Shown here in pieces: positions 9,639-17,994 of a stretch of 37,713 nt of DNA (position 1 is its first letter; each line of letters starts with the position of its first letter). The position numbers and the translations under genes are program-made. Origin of the DNA: Anaerolineae bacterium (GTDB lineage Bacteria; Chloroflexota; Anaerolineae; Aggregatilineales; JAFGMM01); NCBI GenBank assembly GCA_016927535.1, contig JAFGMM010000231.1:1-37713 (forward strand). The letters are read 5' to 3'. The notes under the pieces were generated by a model. It searched no databases. It worked only from the letters and a program-made list of their open reading frames with translations, and had not been told where the DNA came from.

Positions 9639-10727
9639 ATGGGATGGCCGACTGCTATGTTACACGCAGGGACATACAATTTTCCCGAACTGACCAAGCG
9701 GCAAGAACAAATCTTGGGCTTAATTGTGCGCGAATACATCAATTCGGCCATACCGGTAAGTTCCAAGCAGTTGGTGGAAAACTACAACCTGGGCGTTAGC
9801 TCTGCCACGGTGCGTAACGAGATGGCCTGCCTGGAAGAACTGGAGTATATCCGCGCGCCGCACACTTCGGCGGGGCGCGCGCCGACCGAAAACGGCTACC
9901 GCTACTTCGTGCAGCGGCTCCTGGGCAACACCGAGCTTTCGTCGAGCGAGCGGCGCATGATCCGCCACCAATTCCACCAGGCCCGTCTGGATATCGACCA
10001 GTGGATGCGCCTCTCGGCGGCGATCCTGGCGCGCACCACGCAGAGCGCCTCGCTGGTGACGCCGCCGCACGCGCGCAGCAACCACTTCAAACACCTGGAA
10101 TTGATCTCGACCAAAGGGCGGTTGGTGCTGATGGTGCTGGTGCTGCACAGCGGCGAGGTGCGCCAGGAGATGCTGGCGCTGGCCGAGCCGGTCTCGCAGG
10201 AGACGCTGAGCCAGTGCGCCGCGCGCATCAACGACGCCTGCGCGAACCTTACCGTCGCGCAGATCGAGCAGCAGCGCCGGCGCATGCCCTTGCTGGAGCA
10301 GGAAGTTACCCAACTGGTGATCGATATCATGGCGCGCTCCGATACGCACCCCGCCCACCAGGTTTACTCCCACGGGCTGAGCGAAGTCCTGGACGACTTC
10401 GAGGAAAGCGCCGGTGCGCAGCAAGCCCTGCGTGTGATCGAGGAACGCCCCTTCCTGGACCTGATCCTCCGTGAGGTGCTGGGGCCGGGCGTGGGTGCCG
10501 TGCAGGTCATCATCGGCGGCGAGGGGCGCTGGGAGGACTTGAGCCATTGCAGCATGGTGCTCTCGCGCTACGGCATCACCGGCGAAGCGACCGGCGTGAT
10601 GGGCGTGCTTGGCCCTATCCATATGCACTACGGGCGCGCGATCTCGGCGGTGCGCTATGTTGCGAGCCTGATGAATGATCTGCTCGTCGATGTGTACGGC
10701 GAGCCATCCGACGACGAACCGGCATAG
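9639..10727 (+). CDS. hrcA: Heat-inducible transcription repressor HrcA (alternative start 9657)
   Basis: LTKRQEQILGLIVREYINSAIPVSSKQLVENYNLGVSSATVRNEMACLEELEYIRAPHTSAGRAPTENGYRYFV is diagnostic for HrcA; CIRCE upstream. Confidence 0.97.
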   Translation: MGWPTAMLHAGTYNFPELTKRQEQILGLIVREYINSAIPVSSKQLVENYNLGVSSATVRNEMACLEELEYIRAPHTSAGRAPTENGYRYFVQRLLGNTELSSSERRMIRHQFHQARLDIDQWMRLSAAILARTTQSASLVTPPHARSNHFKHLELISTKGRLVLMVLVLHSGEVRQEMLALAEPVSQETLSQCAARINDACANLTVAQIEQQRRRMPLLEQEVTQLVIDIMARSDTHPAHQVYSHGLSEVLDDFEESAGAQQALRVIEERPFLDLILREVLGPGVGAVQVIIGGEGRWEDLSHCSMVLSRYGITGEATGVMGVLGPIHMHYGRAISAVRYVASLMNDLLVDVYGEPSDDEPA

Positions 10728-10745
10728 CATAGAGAAAGCGGCGTA

Positions 10746-11324
10746 ATGGACATGGACATGAACATGAATATGGACGAAGAAAAAATAACCAACCTCGAAG
10801 AACCCGAAGCGGGTCACGTCGAGGCCGGCGAAGCCGCGCCAGAGACGGCAGCCGAGACCGAACCGGTCACGCTCCGCAAGCAGCTTGAAGAACTCCAGGC
10901 GAAGGCCGAGGAATATCTGCAAGGCTTGCAGCGCGAGCGCGCCGAGTTCATCAACTACAAGCGCCGCGTGGAGCGCGAGCGCGCCGAGCAGCGTTTGCAA
11001 GCCAAGCGCGAGGTCGTCACGGACCTGCTGCCGGTGCTCGATGACTTCGCGCGGGCAATGGACAGCGTGCCCGATGAGGCGCCGGCGAGCGATTGGGTCA
11101 AGGGCGTCGAGATGATCCAACGCAAGCTGTACAGCATCCTTGACGGGCTGGGCATCGTTGAGATTGAAGCGCTGGGACGGCCCTTCGACCCGAACCTTCA
11201 TGAGGCCATCGGCCAGGAGGCGAGCGACGAGTACGAGCCGGACCACGTGATGGAAGTGTTACAAAAAGGTTACCGGTACGGCGATAAGGTCATCCGGCCG
11301 GCGCTGGTCCGGGTAGCGCGCTAG
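10746..11324 (+). CDS. grpE: Nucleotide exchange factor GrpE
   Basis: [18 protein letters not shown]...[14 protein letters not shown]...[38 protein letters not shown]...[17 protein letters not shown]; between hrcA and dnaK. Confidence 0.96.
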   Translation: MDMDMNMNMDEEKITNLEEPEAGHVEAGEAAPETAAETEPVTLRKQLEELQAKAEEYLQGLQRERAEFINYKRRVERERAEQRLQAKREVVTDLLPVLDDFARAMDSVPDEAPASDWVKGVEMIQRKLYSILDGLGIVEIEALGRPFDPNLHEAIGQEASDEYEPDHVMEVLQKGYRYGDKVIRPALVRVAR

Positions 11325-11388
11325 GCCGGCAACTTATACCGGCGCCTATACGTATGAAATAATTGGTAAAGAAGCAGGAGACAATCAC

Positions 11389-13302
11389 ATGGGAAAAATT
11401 ATCGGCATCGATCTGGGTACGACTAACTCAGTATGCGCCGTCATCGAGGGCGGCGAACCGGTCGTCATCCCTTCGGCAGAAGGAAGCAACCTGTTCCCTT
11501 CGGTGGTCGCGCTCAACCCGAAGAGCGGGGAGCGGCTGGTGGGTCAGGTCGCGCGGCGGCAGGCCATCGTCAACCCCGAAAACACCGTCTTCTCGATCAA
11601 GCGCTTTATGGGGCGCAAGTTCAAAGACGCCGAAGTGCAGCGCGCCTTGAAGCTCGTCCCCTACAAGGTGACGGCGGCCCCTAACGGCGATGTGCGCGTT
11701 CACATGGGCGACAAAGAATACTCCCCGCCCGAAATCTCGGCGATGATCCTCCAGAAGATCAAAACCGACGCCGAAGCCTACCTGGGCGAAACGGTCACGC
11801 AGGCCGTCATCACCGTGCCGGCCTACTTCAACGACAGCCAGCGCCAGGCCACCAAAGACGCCGGCAAAATCGCCGGCCTGGAGGTGCTGCGCATCATCAA
11901 TGAGCCGACCGCTTCGTCGCTGGCTTACGGCCTGGGCGAGAGCAAAGACGAGACCATCGCCGTGTACGACCTGGGCGGCGGCACCTTCGATATCTCGATC
12001 CTGGACGTGGGCGAGGGCGTGTTCGAGGTGCGCTCGACCAACGGCGATACGTTCTTGGGCGGCGACGACTTCGACCAGAAGATCATCGACTGGATCGCCG
12101 ACGAATTCAAGAAAGACCAGGGCATCGACCTGCGCAACGACCGCCAGGCCCTCCAACGCCTGAAGGAGGCGGCGGAGCGCGCCAAGATCGAGCTATCGAC
12201 CACCATGCAGACCGAGATCAACCTACCTTTCGTCACTGCCGACGCCTCCGGTCCCAAGCACCTGAACATGACGCTCACCCGCGCCAAGCTGGAGCAGCTC
12301 ACCGAAGACCTGGTTGCGCGCTCCATCGGCCCGTGCGAGCAGGCGCTCAAGGACGCCGGCCTGACCGTCAAAGACATCGACGAGGTGGTGTTGGTGGGCG
12401 GCATGACCCGCATGCCGGCCGTCCAGGCGGCGGTTAAGAAGCTCTTCGAAAAGGAGCCGCACAAGGGCGTCAACCCTGACGAAGTAGTCGGCGTCGGCGC
12501 GGCGGTCCAGGGCGGCGTGTTGGGCGGCGAAGTAAAGGACATCCTCCTGCTCGACGTGACGCCGCTTACCCTCAGCGTCGAGACGCTGGGCGGCGTGGCC
12601 TCGCCTTTGATCGAACGCAATACCACGATCCCGGTAAACAAGAGCCAGATTTTCTCCACCGCCGCCGACGGCCAGACCCAGGTCGAGATTCACGTGGTCC
12701 AGGGCGAGCGCCCGATGGCCGCGCAAAACAAATCGCTGGGCCGCTTCATCCTGGACGGCATCCCGCCGGCGCAGCGCGGCGTCCCGCAGATCGAGGTTAC
12801 TTTCGATATCGACGCCGACGGCATCCTGAACGTCAGCGCGAAGGACAAGGCCACCGGGCGCGTGCAGCGCATCACCATCACCGCGTCCAGCGGCCTGAGC
12901 GATAAAGAAGTTGATCGCATGGTGAAGGAAGCCGAGCAGCACGCCGCCGAGGACTCGAAAAAGCGTCAGGAGGTGGAGGTCCGCAACGCCGCCGACTCTG
13001 CCGTCTACAGCACCGAGAAGTTCATCCGCGAATACGGCGACCGGCTGCCCGAAGCGGCGAAGAACCGGGCCGAAGCCAAAGCCGAAGCGGTGCGCAAAGC
13101 GCTTGAAGGCGGCGATATCGAGGCCGCGCGCCGCGCCACCGAAGAACTCCAGCGCGAACTGCAAGAGCTGGGTGGGCAGATGTACGAAGCGCCGGCCGGC
13201 GCGGGTCCTGGCCCAGGCGCGGCCTATGGCGCCGGTCCCACCGACGGCGACACTGCCCCCGGCGGCGAGGACGTGGTGGACGGCGAGTTCACCGAAGCGT
13301 AA
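11389..13302 (+). CDS. dnaK: Molecular chaperone DnaK (Hsp70)
   Basis: [75 protein letters not shown]. Confidence 0.99.
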   Translation: MGKIIGIDLGTTNSVCAVIEGGEPVVIPSAEGSNLFPSVVALNPKSGERLVGQVARRQAIVNPENTVFSIKRFMGRKFKDAEVQRALKLVPYKVTAAPNGDVRVHMGDKEYSPPEISAMILQKIKTDAEAYLGETVTQAVITVPAYFNDSQRQATKDAGKIAGLEVLRIINEPTASSLAYGLGESKDETIAVYDLGGGTFDISILDVGEGVFEVRSTNGDTFLGGDDFDQKIIDWIADEFKKDQGIDLRNDRQALQRLKEAAERAKIELSTTMQTEINLPFVTADASGPKHLNMTLTRAKLEQLTEDLVARSIGPCEQALKDAGLTVKDIDEVVLVGGMTRMPAVQAAVKKLFEKEPHKGVNPDEVVGVGAAVQGGVLGGEVKDILLLDVTPLTLSVETLGGVASPLIERNTTIPVNKSQIFSTAADGQTQVEIHVVQGERPMAAQNKSLGRFILDGIPPAQRGVPQIEVTFDIDADGILNVSAKDKATGRVQRITITASSGLSDKEVDRMVKEAEQHAAEDSKKRQEVEVRNAADSAVYSTEKFIREYGDRLPEAAKNRAEAKAEAVRKALEGGDIEAARRATEELQRELQELGGQMYEAPAGAGPGPGAAYGAGPTDGDTAPGGEDVVDGEFTEA

Positions 13303-13327
13303 AAATTTTAGGTATCGGCGCGGCAGA

Positions 13328-13359
13328 TTCGTCGGGGTGGGCAAGCCTGCCCCGACGAA
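13328..13359. repeat. Hairpin repeat downstream of dnaK
   Basis: TTCGTCGGGG ... CCCCGACGAA, 10-bp perfect arms, 12-nt spacer; shares its flank with a hairpin at 26574. Confidence 0.6.
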
Positions 13360-13436
13360 AACGTGTAAAATGATACCGGAGCACGCAGATGAAACGTAGT
13401 GCAAAACCGGTGTAGATGCTTTGAATAAGGGATACG

Positions 13437-13575
13437 GTTGGCGAACTTGCTCCCCCTCACCCCTGGCCCCTCTCCCACGCTGGGGAGAGGGGAAAAACGC
13501 GCGTGGTTCGGCATGATTCTGGCTCCCTTTCTCCCCTTGTGGGAGAAAGGGTTGGGGATAGAGGGGTTCGCCAAC
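13437..13575. repeat. Dispersed double-hairpin palindromic element with 10-bp terminal inverted repeats (dnaK-dnaJ intergenic)
   Basis: GTTGGCGAAC (13437-13446) and GTTCGCCAAC (13566-13575) flank CCCTCACCCCTGGCCCCTCTCCCACGCTGGGGAGAGGGG and CTTTCTCCCCTTGTGGGAGAAAGGGTTGGGGATAGAGGGG. Confidence 0.75.
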
Positions 13576-13604
13576 AACATCAATAAGGTTCAGGTGGGCA
13601 GGGT

Positions 13605-14753
13605 ATGGCAGCACAAAAGCGCGATTACTACGAAATCTTGGGCGTCGGGCGCGGCGCGACGAAAGAAGAGCTAAAAAAAGCGTTCCACCGGCTGGCGCGC
13701 CAGTACCACCCCGACGTGAGCCAGGAGCCGGACGCCGAGGCGCGGTTTAAAGAGATCAACGAAGCGTACAGCGTGCTCAACGACCCCGACAAGCGCGCCC
13801 GCTATGACCGCTTTGGGCATCGCGGCATCGGCGTAGACCCCGGCGGCTTCGGCGGTATGTCGGGCTTCCCGGACTTCGAGGAAATCTTCGCCGATTTCTT
13901 CGGCGGCTTCACCAACGTGCGCGACACGAGCCGCCGTCGGCGTGGCCGGGACCTGCACCTTGACCTGACCATCGACTTCGAGGAAAGCGTCTTCGGCGCC
14001 GAAAAAGAAGTCGAGATCAACCGGTTGGAGCACTGCCCGGTTTGCAGCGGCAGTGGCGCCGAGCCGGGCACTTCGGCGCGCCGGTGCGCCGAGTGCAACG
14101 GCACCGGCCAGGTGCGCCAGGTGCGCCAATCGCTTTTCGGCTCGATGCTCTATACTACGCAGTGCCCGCGCTGCCAGGGGCGCGGCGAAGTCGTCGATAC
14201 GCCGTGCAAACATTGCAACGGGTCGGGCAAGGCGCAGGTGCGGCGCACGATCAAAGTCAAGGTGCCGCCGGGCATCGACGATGGGATGCAGATCCGGCTC
14301 AGCAACCAGGGCGAACCGGGCGACTCCGGCATGGCAAACGGTGACCTGAACGTAAACGTGCACGTGCGGCCCCACCAGTTTTTCCGCCGCCGCCACGACG
14401 ATATCATCGTCGAGATTTCGATCAATATCGCGCAGGCCGCCCTGGGCGATAAGATCATGGTGCCGACGGTCGATGGCGATATGGAGCTGAGCATCCCCAA
14501 CGGTACCCAAGCCGGCAAAGTTTTTCGGCTGCGCGGCAAAGGCGTCCCGCACCTGCGCCGTGACGGGAGCACCTCCGGTCGCGGCGACCAATTGGTCGTC
14601 GTGCAGGTGGCCGTCCCCACCCGGCTCACCGCCGAACAACGCGAACTGTTCGAACGGCTGGCTGCGACGATGGGCAGCGAGGTCATCACCCAGAAGAACG
14701 AGAACAAAGGGTTCTTCGAGCGGGTTTGGGATTGGCTGAGCGGCGAGCAGTGA
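13605..14753 (+). CDS. dnaJ: Molecular chaperone DnaJ (type I, four zinc-finger repeats)
   Basis: J domain DYYEILGVGRGATKEELKKAFHRLARQYHPD; zinc repeats CPVCSGSG, CAECNGTG, CPRCQGRG, CKHCNGSG. Confidence 0.98.
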   Translation: MAAQKRDYYEILGVGRGATKEELKKAFHRLARQYHPDVSQEPDAEARFKEINEAYSVLNDPDKRARYDRFGHRGIGVDPGGFGGMSGFPDFEEIFADFFGGFTNVRDTSRRRRGRDLHLDLTIDFEESVFGAEKEVEINRLEHCPVCSGSGAEPGTSARRCAECNGTGQVRQVRQSLFGSMLYTTQCPRCQGRGEVVDTPCKHCNGSGKAQVRRTIKVKVPPGIDDGMQIRLSNQGEPGDSGMANGDLNVNVHVRPHQFFRRRHDDIIVEISINIAQAALGDKIMVPTVDGDMELSIPNGTQAGKVFRLRGKGVPHLRRDGSTSGRGDQLVVVQVAVPTRLTAEQRELFERLAATMGSEVITQKNENKGFFERVWDWLSGEQ

Positions 14754-14766
14754 GCCGGGCCGCCCG

Positions 14767-15303
14767 TCAGCGGCTCAGCGTCAGCCACTTCTCCATAATC
14801 CAGCACGCCTCTTCCACGTAATGTATCTTCCCGGTGTGGTCTTCAAACTGCCAACGCCCCGGATCGTCGTCGATGATATCATAGCCCAGGCGCTTGTACA
14901 GGCGCATTGCGCCGGTGTTCGTCTTGCCCACCGCAATTGTCGCCCGTGCAAAGCCCTGCTCCACCAAGTTGTGCTCCGCCGCCTCCACCAGCGCCGTACC
15001 CAACCCCCGGCGGCGGAATGGCTCCATCACCCGCAGCGCATACAGGTAGCCGTGCGGCGCTCTGTGCCGGATGCCCAGCCCGCTCGCCAGGTTGACGAAG
15101 ATTTGCCCGACCGGGAAGTCGCCCACATCGGCGACCCACATGATCTGTCGCCCCATCATGAAGTCGCGGTAGGTTTCCTGAAACAACTTGCGATAGCACG
15201 TATACGCGCCGAACCACTCCAGCTTGAGCAGGTCATCCTCGGTCGCCGGCCGGATCGTCACGGGCACCTGCAACCAGATCACCTGTTTGTCGATGACGAC
15301 CAC
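14767..15303 (-). CDS. GNAT family N-acetyltransferase (start uncertain, possibly GTG near 15303)
   Basis: VTIRPATEDDLLKLEWFGAY...LYALRVMEPFRRRGLGTALVEAAEHNLVEQGFARATIAVGKTNTGAMRLYKRLGYDII; classic GNAT R-R-G-L-G-T acetyl-CoA motif. Confidence 0.88.
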   Translation of the reverse strand: MVVIDKQVIWLQVPVTIRPATEDDLLKLEWFGAYTCYRKLFQETYRDFMMGRQIMWVADVGDFPVGQIFVNLASGLGIRHRAPHGYLYALRVMEPFRRRGLGTALVEAAEHNLVEQGFARATIAVGKTNTGAMRLYKRLGYDIIDDDPGRWQFEDHTGKIHYVEEACWIMEKWLTLSR

Positions 15304-17966
15304 ACCCCCTCCTCGGCTTGTTCCTCTGTTGTTGTCTTCTCTTCTCCGCACTCCCACGCGCGCCCGTCGATCAGCTTTCCCAGCAGCGCGCGCTCCCCGG
15401 CAGCGTCGCTCACCTCGCCGTCGAGCCACGCATCGCGCAGCCGGCCCAGCAGCCACCTGAAGCATGGCCCCGGCTCCAGGCCCAGCGCTTTGAGGTCCTC
15501 GCCGGTCGTCACCGGGCGCACCTCCCGCAGCCGCGCCGCATACGCCGCGATTGGTTCGCGCGCCGCCTCGCCCGCCGCCGCCCACAGCGCGGCCAATCCC
15601 TCATCGCCCAGCGGCGCCAGCCAGCGGGCCAGTTCGCTGGGGCGTTGGTGGGTCTCGAGCGCGGGCATGTACTGCACATAGACGCGCCGCGCCTCCACCA
15701 CGCCCTCCACCGTGCGCCGCTTGACGCGCAGCCGCCGGCACACGGCGCGCTGGTCGGCCTCGGCGAGCCGCAAAGTCATCAGCATAAAGTACGGCAACTC
15801 CCACCAATTCGCGCCGCGCGCCGGGTCGGCGAGCGCCGGCCAGGCCGGCCGCATCCGCGCCGCGCGCAGCGCAGCCATCGCCGCGCACAGCCAGTCATCC
15901 ATGCCCAGCGCCGGGTGGATCTGCGCCAGCACGCCCAATTCGTCCAGCCGGGCCAACGCCATCTCCGGGCGCGCCTCGGCCAGGATCGCTTCGAGTTCGT
16001 GGCGGATGCGCGCGCCGCTCACCCGGTCCAGCATCGGCAGCGCCGAACCGATTAGTTCCAGCGTGCGCGGCTCAATCGTAAAGCCGAGCCGCTGTTCCAG
16101 GCGCGCCGCGCGCAGCATGCGCGTCGGGTCATCGACGAAGCTCAGGCTGTGCAGCGCCCGGATGACCTTGTTTTGCAGGTCGCGCTCGCCGCCCCAGAAA
16201 TCCAGCAGTTGGCCCAGCGGCGGCGGCGCCAGCCGCAGCGCCAGCGTATTGATCGTAAAGTCGCGGCGGTGCAGGTCCAGCTTGATCGAGCTGTGGTGCA
16301 CGGTCGGCAGGGCGGTCGGGTGCTCGTAGAACTCATCGCGCGCCGTCGCAAAGTCGATCACTTTGGGGACGCCCGGCCTGCCGCCGTACTCCCCCCCTGT
16401 CAACTGCCACTTCGCCGTCCCGAAACGCTCATGGCTCACGTAATGGCCGCCGAAGCGCGCGCACAAGCGCTGCACCAGCTTGATCGCGCCGCCTTCCACC
16501 ACGAAGTCGATATCGTTCTTGCCGGGCACGCCGAGCAGCAGGTCGCGCACGAACCCGCCTACTACGTAAAGCCCCATGTTCAGCCCCGCCGCCGCCGTGC
16601 TCACGGCGCGCACCATCGCCATCGCGTCGGGTGTCAGCGCCCCCTCCAGCAGCGCCGCCATCTCGGCCCGCCGGGCGGTCGAAACGCCGCTCCACTGGTT
16701 GATCAAATCGGTGCGCGTCACCACGCCCAGCAAGTCGCCGTCGCCGTTGATGACCGGCACCTGCCCCCAGCCCGACTCGATCATCACCCGGCGCAGCCGC
16801 CCGACCGTATCGCCCGGATGCACGGTGACCGCGCCGCTTTTCATCAACTCGCGCACCGGCGTATCGCCCAGGCCGTGGTCGATGGCGCGGTCTACCGCGT
16901 GCCGGGTCACCAGGCCCACCAACTGGCTGCCGCGCAGCACCGGGTAGCCCTCGTGACCGGTGCGCCGCATCCGCTGCTCCACCGCTTCGGCGGTCTCGTC
17001 CGCATCAACCGTCAGCACGCCGTAGGACATCAAATCGCCTACGGTGGCGCGCGGCTGCACCGCCGCCGCGAGCGCCCGGATCAACTGGGCGCGCGCCTCC
17101 GCCATCGTGCGGTCGCGCACCAACGCCGCCGCCGCGCGCCGGTGGCCGCCCCCGCCGAACTGCTCGGCGACCTGCGACACGTCCACCTCGTCGGTGGTGC
17201 TGCGCGCCACCAACTGCAAGCGGTCTGGGTTCTTCAACTCCACCAGCATAAACAGCCCCGCCGGCTCCAGCATGTCGCGCAGCCGGTGCGCGACCGTCGA
17301 AAGCTCCTCTACCATCTCCGGCGCGGCGGCGGTTGCGACGACGACCGGGTGCCCTTCCACGTCGAGAGTTTCGGCGTTTTCGAGCAGCCGGTCGAACAGC
17401 TTATGCTGGTCGTCGCTCATCGGCATCGCCATAAACCGGCGCACCACGTCCAAATCGGCGCCCTGTTCCATCAGCCACGCCGCGCAGTGCGCGTCGCGCG
17501 GCGTGGTGGTGCCGTAGGTCAGCGCGCCGGTATCCTCGTACAGCCCAAGCAGCATGAGCGTCGCCTCGACCGGCGAGAGCGCGACGCCGCGCGCCCGCAA
17601 CTGCTCGCCCAGCAGCGTCACGTTTGCGCCGACCGGGTCGCCGGTAAAGCGCCAGTAATCCGGCATATCGTCGCGCGCCGGCCCGTGATGGTCGATAAAC
17701 GTAATCGGCGTCGTGGGGCGCATGCCGCGCACCGTGCGGACGCTCTGGGTATCGACGATGGTCACGTGCTCGACGCGCCGGCGCCGGAGGTCGCCCGGCT
17801 CGACAAAAGGGAAGCGGTCACCGTACAGGGCCAGGAACTCACGCACGTTCCGGTTAAGGCGCAGCGAGAGCACCGGGATGGATTCCGGATCGAGAATGTG
17901 CGCCGCAAGCTGCGAGGCCACGGCGTCGCAGTCGGCGTTTTCGTGCGTGAGGATCAATTTAACCAA
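15279..17966 (-). CDS. DHH phosphoesterase-like - CBS pair - tRNA nucleotidyltransferase/poly(A) polymerase fusion
   Basis: N-term THENADCDAVASQLAA, FIDHH, GGGGHRRAAAA (DHH/DHHA1); two CBS units (VGDLMSYGVLTVDADETA..., VRELMKSGAVTVHPGDT...); YVVGGFVRDLLLGVPGKNDIDFVVEG and RRDFTINTLAL (class II NTase). Confidence 0.95.
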   Translation of the reverse strand: MVKLILTHENADCDAVASQLAAHILDPESIPVLSLRLNRNVREFLALYGDRFPFVEPGDLRRRRVEHVTIVDTQSVRTVRGMRPTTPITFIDHHGPARDDMPDYWRFTGDPVGANVTLLGEQLRARGVALSPVEATLMLLGLYEDTGALTYGTTTPRDAHCAAWLMEQGADLDVVRRFMAMPMSDDQHKLFDRLLENAETLDVEGHPVVVATAAAPEMVEELSTVAHRLRDMLEPAGLFMLVELKNPDRLQLVARSTTDEVDVSQVAEQFGGGGHRRAAAALVRDRTMAEARAQLIRALAAAVQPRATVGDLMSYGVLTVDADETAEAVEQRMRRTGHEGYPVLRGSQLVGLVTRHAVDRAIDHGLGDTPVRELMKSGAVTVHPGDTVGRLRRVMIESGWGQVPVINGDGDLLGVVTRTDLINQWSGVSTARRAEMAALLEGALTPDAMAMVRAVSTAAAGLNMGLYVVGGFVRDLLLGVPGKNDIDFVVEGGAIKLVQRLCARFGGHYVSHERFGTAKWQLTGGEYGGRPGVPKVIDFATARDEFYEHPTALPTVHHSSIKLDLHRRDFTINTLALRLAPPPLGQLLDFWGGERDLQNKVIRALHSLSFVDDPTRMLRAARLEQRLGFTIEPRTLELIGSALPMLDRVSGARIRHELEAILAEARPEMALARLDELGVLAQIHPALGMDDWLCAAMAALRAARMRPAWPALADPARGANWWELPYFMLMTLRLAEADQRAVCRRLRVKRRTVEGVVEARRVYVQYMPALETHQRPSELARWLAPLGDEGLAALWAAAGEAAREPIAAYAARLREVRPVTTGEDLKALGLEPGPCFRWLLGRLRDAWLDGEVSDAAGERALLGKLIDGRAWECGEEKTTTEEQAEEGVWSSSTNR

Positions 17967-17994
17967 AATGCCTTTGCCTCCAGTCTATATCCTA

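Noticed and set aside
9720-11246. 508-aa minus-strand ORF opposite hrcA/grpE
   Set aside because: Antisense to two well-conserved genes; composition not protein-like.
13437-13575. Possible CRISPR array or tandem repeat between dnaK and dnaJ
   Set aside because: Only inverted, not regularly spaced direct repeats; no spacers and no cas genes in the window.
12223-13614. 463-aa minus-strand ORF covering the dnaK end and the intergenic element
   Set aside because: Shadow ORF of dnaK extended through the palindromic repeat; no independent support.
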